Positions 24,412 to 34,557 of a DNA stretch of 64,000 nt are shown in pieces. Source of the DNA: a bacterium (GTDB lineage Bacteria; Bdellovibrionota_C; UBA2361; RFPC01); assembly GCA_030428205.1 (NCBI GenBank), contig JAUIBK010000002.1:62001-126000 (forward strand). The letters run 5' to 3'. Position 1 is the stretch's first letter; the number at the start of each line of letters is the position of its first letter. A program made the position numbers and the translations under genes. The notes under the pieces were generated by a model that saw nothing but the letters and a program-made list of their open reading frames with translations, had not been told where the DNA came from and ran no database searches.

Positions 24412-27400
24412 TTAAGAAGACAGGATCTGCCCCCACGGAGTCTTCTTCTTTTGAAGTGTGTTTGGAGCTCCCCGATGGATGATTTTACCGCCGTTTTCTC
24501 CGGGACCAGGCCCAAGTTCAATAATATGATCGCTGGCAAGTAGCATGTCTCTATCATGCTCAATGAGAAAGACGGAATTGCCTTGAGCCACGAGGCTTTG
24601 AAGGACGTTAATGAGGAGCGACACATCTTTACGATGAAGCCCGACAGTAGGTTCATCGAGTATATAGAGTGTATGACCACGAGGAGCACGAGAAAGCTCA
24701 GAGACAAGTTTAATCCGCTGGCTTTCACCTCCCGAGAGAGTGACTGAGCTTTGGCCGAGTTGCAAATAGCCGAGTCCAAGCTCACAGGCGTGGTGAAAAA
24801 TTCGGTGAATTTTTTTGTGATTGGCAAAGTGGTCTTTTGCTTCTTCAAAAGTCATTGAGAGGACTTCAAAGACATTCTTTCCAAGGTAATCGATTGAGAG
24901 TGCTTCGTCGGTAAAACGTTTACCACCACAGTATTCACATACAACAAACGCCTCAGAGAGAAAGCTCATCTCTAATTTGATTCTACCAAGGCCTTTACAC
25001 TCCGAGCACTTGCCGTCACCGGAGTTATAGGAAAAGTAGCTTGCCGTCCAGCCGTGTGAACGTGCTTCAACAGTCTGTGCGTAAAGTTTTCGGATCTCAT
25101 CCCATACTTTTAAGTAAGAGGCTGGAGTGGATCGAGAGTTTTTACCGATTGGTTGCTGGTCTACCATAAGTACACGGTCGATGTCGCACGTTGAAGTGAC
25201 GTTCCCAAAGCGGGAGTTCCACTCGCGAAGATTATCGTAATCTTTTCCAAGTATGCTCTCGAGGATAATGCCGTGAAGAAGGGAGCTTTTGCCTGCTCCA
25301 GAGACCCCAGCAAAGGTCACGAGTTGGTGCAGTGGAATATCTACGGAGAGGTCTTTAATGTTATTCCGTGTTCCTGAGGTGAGAGAAAGCTTCTCAGCTG
25401 ACTTGTGAATACTTTTCTTCTTCGTTGTTGTCTTGCCAGCATGAACGCCAGAAAAGTTACTTTGTGGCCCCTCGAATGTGATTGTACCACCAAATTTTCC
25501 AGCACCTGGGCCAACTTCAACAACGTAGTCAGCGCTTTCAATGCTTTCTTCGTCATGCTCAATGAGCATCACCGTATTTCTAGCATCGCGAAGCTGCTGA
25601 AATTTCGAAAGTATACGGTGGTTGTCTTGTGGATGAAGCCCTGCACTTGGTTCATCAAAGATATACATCGCACCTGAAAGTGGAGTCCCAAGGGCAGCCG
25701 CGAGACGTAACCGTTGGAGTTCGCCCTGTGACATGGCGTGACAGCTGCGGTTGAGCGGTAAGTAATCAAGGCCCAGTTCACACAGTGTCGAAAGCCGTGA
25801 GGTAATCTCTCTCAGTACTGGTTGTGCAACATGTTCTTCGTTGTCTGACCAAGAAAGCTCCGTGAAGTGTTGTTGAGCTTCTTCAGCAGTAAACCGAGTA
25901 AGTACACCTATCTCAAGACCTCCAACACGAACACTTCTACCAAATGGTTTGAGACGTGTTCCGTCACATGCTGGGCAAGTCGAGCCGTCTTTGGTCACTC
26001 CTTCCCCAGAACATGTTTCACATCGCCCTCGTTTGGAGTGAAATGAGAGATCTTCTGGATCGGGCCGGTATACTCCACGGCTACATACAGGACATGCACG
26101 TTCCCGACTAAAAAGAGTCTCGGCATCTTTAGTGTGAACAATGACAACACCACCACCGAGGGCAAAAATTTCTTCAATGCCTTCTTGTAAGAGCTCGAGA
26201 GGAACACGAGAGGGAACAACCTTACCCCATACGTAGTCAATCGTATGGGTTTTGGCTCGTTCAAGTCCCTCGAGGTAATCCGATGGGGAGCCAAAGGAGC
26301 CGTCAACACGTACCTCATTCATCTCGGATTGAATAGCACGCTGAAAAACTGTCTTATGTAACCCCTTTCGCCCTTTGATAATAGGAGCAAGGAGGCGAAC
26401 CTCTTCGTTACCGAGAGCTTGGATATGTTGCGCAATCTCCTTTGCTGAGAGTGCGCTGACTCTCTCTTCGAGGTGATCGGGGCAATATTGCTCGCCTAGC
26501 TTCGCATACAGAAGTCTTAAGAAAGAATAAACCTCTGACATCGTACCAAGCGTTGAAAGTTTTCCTGGTTGGAACGTATGTTGGTAAACGCAAATTGTAG
26601 GGCGGAGATTGCTAATCTCATCAATGTCCGGTTTTTCAAGTTCACGAATAAACTGACGTGCATAAGGGGAAAGGCAGTCGAGGTAACGCCTTTGCCCCTC
26701 AGAGTAGATGATGTCCTTGGCGATCGTAGATTTTCCTGAGCCGGAGACCCCGGTGAGTGCGATTACTTTGTTATGTGGGAGAGTAAGAGAGACATTTTTT
26801 AAATTGTGCTCTCTCGCGCCTCGAAGAGCGAGTGGTTGAGGACCGTTATGTGCGGCCTTCTTTTTTGATGTGAATTTCTTCTTTTTTCCACGATCCGTTC
26901 GATTTTGATTGAAGTAGCCCTGTAGGTAGTTGGCTGTATAAGAAATCTTCTTGTTATTTTCGGAGAGGAAAGTTTTTGGTGGTCCTTCAAGGAGGAGTTC
27001 CCCACCTTTTGCACCACCTTCGGGACCAAGATCGATGATCCAATCAGAGGAGAGGATAAGCTCTTGGTTGTGTTCGATACACACAACAGTATGCCCTAAA
27101 AGTGTTAAATCTTGTAACACTCCAAGGAGTCGTCTGACATCATCGAGGTGGAGTCCGGTAGTAGGCTCATCGAAGAGAAGAAGAGAGTTTCCTTTTTGGC
27201 TTTTTTGAATAAACGGTACAAGTTTAAGCCGTTGCGCTTCCCCGCCAGAGAGGTCACTCAGAGAGTGACCGAGCCGTAAGTGCCCTAAGCCAAGCCTTGA
27301 GAGCGTCTCGGCTGCATCACGTACCTTAGGGACGGAGTGTAAGAGAGTGGAACACTCATCTACCGTTGTTTCAAGCCACTCATGTGCGTTTCTTCCGTGA

Positions 27401-29697
27401 AAAGTTACCTCGAGAGGAACGGCTTGAAAACGTTTTCCAAGACAATCTTCGCACATGACATAGACATCGCTTAAGAACTGCATGTCTTCACGGATGTGTC
27501 CCGCTCCTTTACAAGTCGGGCATCGCCCACCATCTACGTTAAAAGAGAAGGACGATTTTGTCAGTGCGCGAGCTTGTGCTTCGTCAGTTGAGGCGAGATC
27601 CTTTCGGATTTGATCCCAGATGCCTGAGTACGTTGCAATATTGGCGCGGGGACTTTTTGCAAGACCACTTTGATCGACGAGAAGAACTTGCTCAAAATAC
27701 TCAAAGCCATTGACGAGATTATGCTCGTGTCGCTCAATACCTGCTGCGAAATCACGGTGGGCTTCGAGGATAACTTGAGAAACAAGAGAGCTCTTCCCAC
27801 TTCCAGAGACTCCGGTAATAGTCGTAAAATATCCTACCGGAAGACGGACAGAGATGTCTTTCAGGTTCCTTTCTTTCGCGTGATGTACTTCAAGGTATGA
27901 ACTGTGTTTTTTGGGTATGGTGCGTGGTTGGACAATATCGAATTGAGAAATAAGTCCTTTCCACTTTGAAGTTGAACCGTGAAACGTAACTTTTCCACCA
28001 TCAGCACCAGCTTTTGGGCCTAATTCAAGAATGTTGTCCGCTGCTTCAAGACAATCTTGGTCATGTTCGACAACAAGGAGGCTGTTACCCCGTGAGCAAA
28101 GCTCCTGGAGTGCGGAGATTAGTTGGTCAGTATCACGAGGGTGTAAGCCGACCGATGGCTCATCGAGCACAAAATGAGTTGAGATAAGATCGCTTCCAAG
28201 GGCTCCAGTGAGGTTTACCCGTTGAGTTTCTCCACCAGAGAGCGTGCGCGACTGGCGGCCTAGAGTCAAGTACGGTAAGCCGAGCTGGTGTAACGTAGTG
28301 AGGCGAGTTTTGAGCCTTTCAAAGACTTCTGTCAGATCACGTGACTCAGCGAAGTCTTTGCTCCGCGCGCCCTCGATTGTATTTGCCCAGGTAAGTAGCT
28401 CTTCTATAGGAGTGTCCATCACTTGACCGAGATCGAGTTCTCCAAGTCGAAAGAGAAGAGCTGCAGGATTAAGTCTCCCACCGTTACACACCGTACAGTT
28501 TACTTGCGAACGGTATTTTGCGAGAAAAACTCGAACGTGCATTTTATAGAGTTTTCGTTCAAGGGATTCAAAGAAAGGAAAGATCCCGCGATAGCTACGA
28601 GAGCGAGTATGAAGAATAGCCTCTTGTGCATCGGGGGGGAGTTTATGCCAGGCGACGTCTGTAGCGATTTTTTCTTCTTTACAGAAGCGGAGGAGAGATC
28701 GTTTGTGAGTCTTCGTCTTAGGACCATTCCAAGGGTGAAGGGCACCTTCCTCAAGCGAAAGATTTGGGAGCGGAACGACTTTTAGGATGTCTATGGTGAG
28801 CGTTTTTCCAAATCCCTTACACTCTGTACAGGCACCAAGTGGGCTATTGGGATCAAAGAGAGCAGGTCGCGGAGCGGGAACCTCGAATTCAAGAGGAGGA
28901 TCGTCTGGGTTTGAGCTGGTATATCCAGCTGGATAGGTTTGTACCTTAGCGAAATCTTCAGTTGGGGAAAAAACGAGTGTGCAGTTATCGCGTGAGAGAG
29001 CAAAAGCATGTTCAATCGATTCTTGTGCGCTCTCAGTGTTAAGTTTTTCACAGCGCACGCGATCGAGGACGACAAACAAAGATCGCATTGCTTTCGGATC
29101 TGGCTTGGAATCTTCAAAGCGTAAAATCTCATTCGTGTCGCTTTTATAGTATCTGCTATATCCGAGAATTTCGAGTCGATCGATCTCTTGCTTAGCAAGC
29201 TTAGGAGCTTTTGAAAGGGGTATACGTGAACAGATGAGAACAGTTTGACTGTTGTACTCCTGAGCACTCTTTTGAAGGTCCTCGAGCACCATTTCGGGGG
29301 TCCAACGTATAAGCTCTGCACCGCTGTGAGGAGAGTGAGGGACGGCGAGATTTGCCCAAAGGATCTTTAGGAGATCGAAGAGGTTCGTCATTGAGCCCAC
29401 TGTTGACCGTGAACTTGTTACCCGTGTACGTTGCTGGATGGCAAGGGCTGGGCGAACGTGCTCGAGTGAGAGAACATCAGGCTTTTTCACCTTATCGAAG
29501 AATTGTCTTGTGTAGGGAGAGAATGTTTCGATGTAGCGGCGTTGCCCTTCTGCATAGACAGTTGAAAATGCGAGAGAAGACTTTCCTGAGCCTGAAAGCC
29601 CGGTAACGGCGGTGTAGCAATCGTGTTCTAACTCAAGAGAGATGTCTTGAAGATTATTCTCACGTGCTCCGGTTATACGAAGAGAGTGTTTCGACAT
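24412..29697 (-). CDS. uvrA: Tandem double-length UvrA-family ATPase
   Basis: 1761 residues, about twice the usual 940. The protein is two UvrA units head to tail, giving four ABC ATPase modules. Walker A motifs near 35 (GLSGSGKSS), 635, 985 (GVSGSGKST) and 1465 (GVSGAGKSS). Signature motifs are LSGGETQR (about 487), LSGGEAQR (815), a degraded MSQGELQR (1322) and LSGGESQR (1654). Zinc cysteine pairs lie near 290, 725, 1205 and 1560. UvrA recognises bulky DNA damage for excision by UvrB/C. Fused tandem UvrAs are known in some Gram-negative lineages and may be accessory. It starts 2 bases after the ABC exporter gene. Confidence 0.9.
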   Translation of the reverse strand: MSKHSLRITGARENNLQDISLELEHDCYTAVTGLSGSGKSSLAFSTVYAEGQRRYIETFSPYTRQFFDKVKKPDVLSLEHVRPALAIQQRTRVTSSRSTVGSMTNLFDLLKILWANLAVPHSPHSGAELIRWTPEMVLEDLQKSAQEYNSQTVLICSRIPLSKAPKLAKQEIDRLEILGYSRYYKSDTNEILRFEDSKPDPKAMRSLFVVLDRVRCEKLNTESAQESIEHAFALSRDNCTLVFSPTEDFAKVQTYPAGYTSSNPDDPPLEFEVPAPRPALFDPNSPLGACTECKGFGKTLTIDILKVVPLPNLSLEEGALHPWNGPKTKTHKRSLLRFCKEEKIATDVAWHKLPPDAQEAILHTRSRSYRGIFPFFESLERKLYKMHVRVFLAKYRSQVNCTVCNGGRLNPAALLFRLGELDLGQVMDTPIEELLTWANTIEGARSKDFAESRDLTEVFERLKTRLTTLHQLGLPYLTLGRQSRTLSGGETQRVNLTGALGSDLISTHFVLDEPSVGLHPRDTDQLISALQELCSRGNSLLVVEHDQDCLEAADNILELGPKAGADGGKVTFHGSTSKWKGLISQFDIVQPRTIPKKHSSYLEVHHAKERNLKDISVRLPVGYFTTITGVSGSGKSSLVSQVILEAHRDFAAGIERHEHNLVNGFEYFEQVLLVDQSGLAKSPRANIATYSGIWDQIRKDLASTDEAQARALTKSSFSFNVDGGRCPTCKGAGHIREDMQFLSDVYVMCEDCLGKRFQAVPLEVTFHGRNAHEWLETTVDECSTLLHSVPKVRDAAETLSRLGLGHLRLGHSLSDLSGGEAQRLKLVPFIQKSQKGNSLLLFDEPTTGLHLDDVRRLLGVLQDLTLLGHTVVCIEHNQELILSSDWIIDLGPEGGAKGGELLLEGPPKTFLSENNKKISYTANYLQGYFNQNRTDRGKKKKFTSKKKAAHNGPQPLALRGAREHNLKNVSLTLPHNKVIALTGVSGSGKSTIAKDIIYSEGQRRYLDCLSPYARQFIRELEKPDIDEISNLRPTICVYQHTFQPGKLSTLGTMSEVYSFLRLLYAKLGEQYCPDHLEERVSALSAKEIAQHIQALGNEEVRLLAPIIKGRKGLHKTVFQRAIQSEMNEVRVDGSFGSPSDYLEGLERAKTHTIDYVWGKVVPSRVPLELLQEGIEEIFALGGGVVIVHTKDAETLFSRERACPVCSRGVYRPDPEDLSFHSKRGRCETCSGEGVTKDGSTCPACDGTRLKPFGRSVRVGGLEIGVLTRFTAEEAQQHFTELSWSDNEEHVAQPVLREITSRLSTLCELGLDYLPLNRSCHAMSQGELQRLRLAAALGTPLSGAMYIFDEPSAGLHPQDNHRILSKFQQLRDARNTVMLIEHDEESIESADYVVEVGPGAGKFGGTITFEGPQSNFSGVHAGKTTTKKKSIHKSAEKLSLTSGTRNNIKDLSVDIPLHQLVTFAGVSGAGKSSLLHGIILESILGKDYDNLREWNSRFGNVTSTCDIDRVLMVDQQPIGKNSRSTPASYLKVWDEIRKLYAQTVEARSHGWTASYFSYNSGDGKCSECKGLGRIKLEMSFLSEAFVVCEYCGGKRFTDEALSIDYLGKNVFEVLSMTFEEAKDHFANHKKIHRIFHHACELGLGYLQLGQSSVTLSGGESQRIKLVSELSRAPRGHTLYILDEPTVGLHRKDVSLLINVLQSLVAQGNSVFLIEHDRDMLLASDHIIELGPGPGENGGKIIHRGAPNTLQKKKTPWGQILSS

Positions 29698-29699
29698 AC

Positions 29700-31478
29700 C
29701 TACTCAGTGCTTAAGAGATCTTGCTTTTCAACAAGCCGTTTATAGAGCCCCTCTTGAGATAGGAGAGTCTGATGGTTGCCACGTTCTACGATCTTACCAT
29801 CTTGAAGGACAACGATTTGATCGGCGTTTTGAATGGTAGACAATCTATGCGCAATGACCAATGAGGTGCGACTTTTCATGAGCTCTTGAAGAGCTTGTTG
29901 AATAAGGTGCTCGCTTTCGCTGTCGAGAGCGCTCGTGGCTTCATCAAGAATGAGGAGAGCTGGATTGCGGAGTAAGGCGCGAGCGATAGCGATACGTTGT
30001 TTTTGACCGCCGCTCAACTGTACGCCACGTTCTCCAGAATACGTCTCAAAGCCGTCTGGTAATGATTCTATAAAGTCTAAAATATTTGCTTCAAGACAAG
30101 CTTTTTCGAGTTCTGCTTGTGTGGCATCGGGTTTTCCGTAGCGGAGATTTTCGGCGAGTGTGACAGCAAAGAGTTGAGGATCTTGAGGCACAAGCGCACT
30201 ATGAGAGCGGATTGTTCTAGGGGAATAGAGGTCACTTGATTTTCCGTTAAAAAGGAGTTCTCCCTCAGACGGTTCATAAAAACGAAGCAGCATGTTTACG
30301 ATAGTAGATTTTCCTGATCCACTTGGCCCTACAAGTGCTGTTGTGGTTCCGGGCTCTAGAGTAAATGAAAGATCTTTGAGGGCTTTTGTGTCCTGACGGC
30401 TCGGATATGAAAAACTTATCTTCTTGAATTCTATAGAGAGAGGTGGGGTAAGGGAATGTTCATTACCGGTGGTGGAGATTTCAAATTCTTTTTCCCGATC
30501 AAGCAGCTCGAAAATACGCTCAGCCGCACCAAGTGCTTGCACGAATTCGCCATAGCCACCTGCAAGAAAAGCAAATGAGACCGCCACAATTACTCCGTAG
30601 AGCATAAAAGCCGTAAGGTCACCAATGCTTAAGCTTTCCTGGTTCACGAGAAAAATTCCGTACATGAGCACGAAAATAATGCTGGCGTTCATCAAGAAGC
30701 TGACAAATGAAGAAAAGAAAGCAGACACACGTGTTCGCGAGAGCCCCGCAAAAAGAACCTGATCAATAGAGTTATGAAATCGGTTTGACTCTGTGCCGGT
30801 TCGATTGAAAGCTTTAACAATCCGAACCCCGCCAATCGTTTCTTCGGCAATAGTAGTAGCATTTCCTAGCTCTGTTTGTTGGCGCTTACTCCACTTCCGT
30901 AATTGTTTGGCTAGAACGACCGAGAGCCCAATAAGGATTGGTAAAACAATCAGAATAAGTACCGTCAATCGAAGTGAGAGGAACACCATGAGCAAGATAC
31001 CGACGGCAACTTGCAGCGCGTAGCGAATAAAAACTGAAATTTTGATACTTACCGCATCTTGTACCATTAACGTATCCGCACTAATGCGTGAAACAAGGTC
31101 TCCGATGCGGTGCGTATCAAAAAAGGAGATTGGTTGGGCAATAATTGCATCGTACAGTTTTTTTCGAAGATCGTTGACGACTTTTTGTCCTACAGCTCCA
31201 AAGAGGTAGGAGCGAAAGTAGAAACAGATTCCTTGTAAGGCAAAAAGTCCGAGAAGAAAGCCACCGACGAGCACTGGAGAAGATTGTAGGAGGTCGAGCT
31301 TTTGCTCATTGAGAAAGTGACGGATGACTTCTGGGAGTAAGAGGTTCACCCCGGTTCCTCCAGCAAGAGCAATGAGTCCGAGTATAAGCGCGCCACGATA
31401 AGGTAATGCGAGTCGAAGGAGTCGGGCGAGCTCCGATGATTTAAAAGAAGGTCGTTGTGAGCCGGAGGTTTTTGTCAT
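29700..31478 (-). CDS. ABC exporter, fused membrane and ATPase domains
   Basis: 592 residues from ATG 31478; a TTG 21 codons upstream is possible and neither has a clear ribosome site. Six membrane helices (about 35-310) are followed by one ATPase: Walker A GPSGSGKST, signature LSGGQKQRIAIARALL, Walker B LLILDEATSALD, H-loop VIAHRLST. This is the MsbA/TAP-like half-transporter type, which works as a homodimer exporting lipids, peptides or drugs. Tight coupling to a UvrA ATPase suggests export of something linked to DNA damage. Confidence 0.9.
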   Translation of the reverse strand: MTKTSGSQRPSFKSSELARLLRLALPYRGALILGLIALAGGTGVNLLLPEVIRHFLNEQKLDLLQSSPVLVGGFLLGLFALQGICFYFRSYLFGAVGQKVVNDLRKKLYDAIIAQPISFFDTHRIGDLVSRISADTLMVQDAVSIKISVFIRYALQVAVGILLMVFLSLRLTVLILIVLPILIGLSVVLAKQLRKWSKRQQTELGNATTIAEETIGGVRIVKAFNRTGTESNRFHNSIDQVLFAGLSRTRVSAFFSSFVSFLMNASIIFVLMYGIFLVNQESLSIGDLTAFMLYGVIVAVSFAFLAGGYGEFVQALGAAERIFELLDREKEFEISTTGNEHSLTPPLSIEFKKISFSYPSRQDTKALKDLSFTLEPGTTTALVGPSGSGKSTIVNMLLRFYEPSEGELLFNGKSSDLYSPRTIRSHSALVPQDPQLFAVTLAENLRYGKPDATQAELEKACLEANILDFIESLPDGFETYSGERGVQLSGGQKQRIAIARALLRNPALLILDEATSALDSESEHLIQQALQELMKSRTSLVIAHRLSTIQNADQIVVLQDGKIVERGNHQTLLSQEGLYKRLVEKQDLLSTE

Positions 31479-31694
31479 TTCTGAGCTTTTGCTTCGTGGA
31501 GTTAGAGTCGTGAGTATAGCTTGATCTGTGCAAGTGCTCAATGAAGAGGTTCGGTACTTTCTCTGATGAGTATAACAAGAAAAAGTGTAGTACGAGAGCC
31601 GTAAAGGTCACCGATAGAAGCTGTGACCGTACATCGAAAGAGTGATTGTCTCGAAATGAGCTTCTCGGTAGGATGGCAAGTGACCTGTTGAAAC

Positions 31695-33641
31695 ATGTAT
31701 GGAATACACTCAATGCCATTCTCAGAAGAACAGTGGGAAAAAAAGTATGCTGAAGCGCTTGAGATGCCAATTGTTCAGGCGGCACTCAAGAGGCTCGAAG
31801 AAGAGCTCCCCTCTCACTTTTTCTACCATTCAATAGACCACACAAGAGATGTTTTGCGAGAAGTGCTCTTTCTTGGGCTTCATGACGGACTAACCGAGCG
31901 AGAATTGGAATTGCTTGTTGTTGGTGCTGCCTATCATGATCTTGGATTTATTGCTAAGCCTGTTGATAACGAGTGGACAGGAGCTCGTTTTGCTCGTGAA
32001 GCGATGCTGAGTTTTGGTGGATATAAAGAAGGGGAGATGCAAAGCGTAGAGGACATGATTCTCGACACGCAACTTGTTGAGACAGCGCTTGGTGCAACGC
32101 AACTTCCGACAGACAAATTAGCAAAATACCTGCTTGATGCAGATCTCGGTAATCTTGGGAGAGAGGATTTTTTCCACTGTACGACGCTCCTTCAAAAAGA
32201 GTTAGGGCTCGAACGCTCGCTCCTGTTTCGTGAAGCGCTGCGCCTGATGAAAGGGCACCGCTGGCTTACCCCCGCGGCTCAACATCATCGTGCGTCTGGA
32301 CAAGAACGAAATATTGTTCAGCTTGAAGAGTCCATTCGTACCGGGAAAGATCCCGAGGCTCTCTTGTATGAAGGAAGCTCGTCTAGCTCGGGGATGGATC
32401 TCAGCCGACTCTATTTTCTTGCAAAGCTTCCTCTCATGCTCAATTCATCGCTACATCTCCCTGAGGTGTGTGAGACCGCCATGGAGCATCTCGTCAGTAT
32501 GGCTTCAGCGCAAGCGGCTACGATCTTTTTACTTGATCCTTCTGGATCTGAGCTTTCTTTTTGGGCACTCACCGGTAATGCTGAAGAGAATCTCAAAAAT
32601 AAAAAAATGCCCGCCGATAAGGGGATTGTGGGCTGGGTTCTTGAACATCAAGAATCAGTCAATAGTGAAGATGCTTCTTCTGATCCACGTTTTTTCTCTT
32701 CCATCAATGAAAATACTTCTTTCCAAACACATAACATGCTCTGTGTGCCTCTTACTGTACGTGGGGCAAAGAAGTTAGGAGCGCTCCAAGTGCTCAATAA
32801 AAAAGGTGGTGCTTGTTTTAGTGCTGAAGATCTCTTCTTCGTTGAGCAGTTTTCACACCAGCTTGTTCTTGCTCTCGACAATGCAACGCTCTTTGAGGAG
32901 TCAGAGAAGATGCGTAGGATGCTTGAAACTCTCGATAGACGAAAAGCGGAGATGATCACTGTTTTGACCCATGAGTTTAAAACCCCTCTGAGTGTCGTAC
33001 AGACCTCAGCTGATCTCCTCGCCTCTGGAGAGGTCGGCTCAGAGGCGCTCCAACAAAAAATGTCTGAGACTCTTTTAAATGGTGTCTCACGACTGACCAA
33101 ACTCGTCTCGCAACTTACGGGGCTTTCGCGGATTCAAGGCGAAGCTATTCAACTCATTCAAGAGCACCTTGATGCGTATGTCTTGTGTGAAGACGTTTAT
33201 CGATCCTTTCTTGAGCCTGCCAAGGAACGAAATGTTTCTCTAGAATTCAGTGGGCAGCCTGGTGTGCGGGTTGAAGGAGATGCTGGCCTTCTTTCTATTG
33301 TACTGTCCAATCTGCTGTCGAATGCTATTCGGTTTACACCCGATGGAGGAACGATCTCATTTAGGCTAGAACTCGAACATGAGCTTGCTCATTTTATTGT
33401 TCAAGATACCGGTGTTGGTATTCCTGATTCCGAACATGCTCTTATCTTTGAAAAGTTTTATGAAGTTGGGGATGCAAAACACCACAGCTCTGGTACTTTT
33501 GAGTTTCAGTCAGGTGGACTTGGTCTTGGTTTAGCAACAGCCTCTGCAATTGTTCAAGAGCATGGTGCTCACTTGGACTTAGTGAGTGAAGAGGGGAAAG
33601 GGAGTACTTTTTCCTTCCGACTACCTTCTATTCGTCTGTAA
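31695..33641 (+). CDS. HD-domain, GAF and histidine-kinase hybrid
   Basis: 648 residues, soluble. Residues about 1-220 are an HD-type phosphohydrolase fold (His45, His49 in HSIDHTRDV; His81-Asp82 in YHDLGF). About 245-395 are a GAF sensor domain. About 410-640 are a histidine kinase: H-box ITVLTHEFKTPLSV with His426, N-box LSNAIRFTPDGG, G1 DTGVGIP, G2 GLGLGLATASAI. It signals through a partner response regulator not found next to it. Start could also be the ATG six codons in. Its end overlaps the stop of the convergent flagellin-like gene. Confidence 0.85.
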   Translation: MYGIHSMPFSEEQWEKKYAEALEMPIVQAALKRLEEELPSHFFYHSIDHTRDVLREVLFLGLHDGLTERELELLVVGAAYHDLGFIAKPVDNEWTGARFAREAMLSFGGYKEGEMQSVEDMILDTQLVETALGATQLPTDKLAKYLLDADLGNLGREDFFHCTTLLQKELGLERSLLFREALRLMKGHRWLTPAAQHHRASGQERNIVQLEESIRTGKDPEALLYEGSSSSSGMDLSRLYFLAKLPLMLNSSLHLPEVCETAMEHLVSMASAQAATIFLLDPSGSELSFWALTGNAEENLKNKKMPADKGIVGWVLEHQESVNSEDASSDPRFFSSINENTSFQTHNMLCVPLTVRGAKKLGALQVLNKKGGACFSAEDLFFVEQFSHQLVLALDNATLFEESEKMRRMLETLDRRKAEMITVLTHEFKTPLSVVQTSADLLASGEVGSEALQQKMSETLLNGVSRLTKLVSQLTGLSRIQGEAIQLIQEHLDAYVLCEDVYRSFLEPAKERNVSLEFSGQPGVRVEGDAGLLSIVLSNLLSNAIRFTPDGGTISFRLELEHELAHFIVQDTGVGIPDSEHALIFEKFYEVGDAKHHSSGTFEFQSGGLGLGLATASAIVQEHGAHLDLVSEEGKGSTFSFRLPSIRL

Positions 33642-34557
33642 CAATACCGGCTTCGTCGAGTGTGAGTGATGCTACAACAAGTGGCTCAAGATTTTCTGCG
33701 TGCGCTAAGGCTTCTCTTGGGGTTCGTTTAATTGCTTTGCGTAACATTTTTGCTGCCTCTGCAGCATCAACATCACTATCAATCTGTTCGACAATACCGA
33801 CCATGGCGATGGCTGTTGAGCGAGCCAGAAGGGCATGCTCGTAGAGTAGGTCTGTGGCGCCATCAAGCGCATTGATGTTTGCAGAAATTTGCCCATGAAG
33901 AGCGTAAAGATCATCTAAAACTGCTTGTGCATCTGCTTGTCGTGTGATGCTTCGCTGGAGATCAAAGAGATCTTTGGTGAAATGAACAGCTTTAGGAAGC
34001 CCGCTTCCGGCTGGAAGCTTTGTGTCTTCTGCTTTGATCTCTCTGCTGGCGAGGCGTTCTTCCTCATCGAGGACGACGAATTGATCGAGCATTTTTTGTA
34101 CAGCAGGAGATTCCTGAGAGTCGAGACCTATGGTTTTAAAAGTCTCTTGTAGACCACTTTTTGTTAAATACTTCGTTTCACCAACCTCAGCACCTTGCTC
34201 AATGTTGCGAAACTCCCTTCCAAGATCTCCAAATCGTTGATTGAGACGCATCCTTCGTTGTGTGCTGGTGTATGGCTTAGCAGCTTCCTCGGTGAGTTCA
34301 ATCATTTCACTGGTGAGGGATTGCATCTGTGTAAGATCAGAGTGTGCAAAGTTCACGAGTGATGCAGCAAAATTAATCCCACTGAGTGCTTTTGTGTATG
34401 CCTGTGCACCAAAACGAAAACTTGATTGAATCTTTGATTCTGAAGAGCCCCCCTTGAGTGCCTGAGTGAGTGCTTGCCCTCCACGTTTTTCCCCACGGGA
34501 GAGACCGGTGAGACGGTCAACATAATTGGCATCGATATATTGGCTAATAGCTACCAT
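33628..34557 (-). CDS. Flagellin-like protein (divergent)
   Basis: 309 residues without signal peptide. Not an obvious family at first sight, but the ends follow the flagellin plan. The N-terminal half has the coiled-coil pattern GINFAASLVNFAHSDLTQMQ, then LTSEMIELTEEA and then RMRLNQRFGDLGREFRNI. The last 90 residues have LDDLYALHGQISANINAL, then VEQIDSDVDAAEAAKML, then AHAENLEPLVVASL, matching the flagellin C-terminal helix (…SRIxDxDxAxE…QANxxPxxVLxLL). No flagellar genes are nearby. It may be a filament or secreted subunit, or a coiled-coil protein of similar shape. Stop overlaps the kinase gene stop. Confidence 0.55.
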   Translation of the reverse strand: MVAISQYIDANYVDRLTGLSRGEKRGGQALTQALKGGSSESKIQSSFRFGAQAYTKALSGINFAASLVNFAHSDLTQMQSLTSEMIELTEEAAKPYTSTQRRMRLNQRFGDLGREFRNIEQGAEVGETKYLTKSGLQETFKTIGLDSQESPAVQKMLDQFVVLDEEERLASREIKAEDTKLPAGSGLPKAVHFTKDLFDLQRSITRQADAQAVLDDLYALHGQISANINALDGATDLLYEHALLARSTAIAMVGIVEQIDSDVDAAEAAKMLRKAIKRTPREALAHAENLEPLVVASLTLDEAGIVTDE

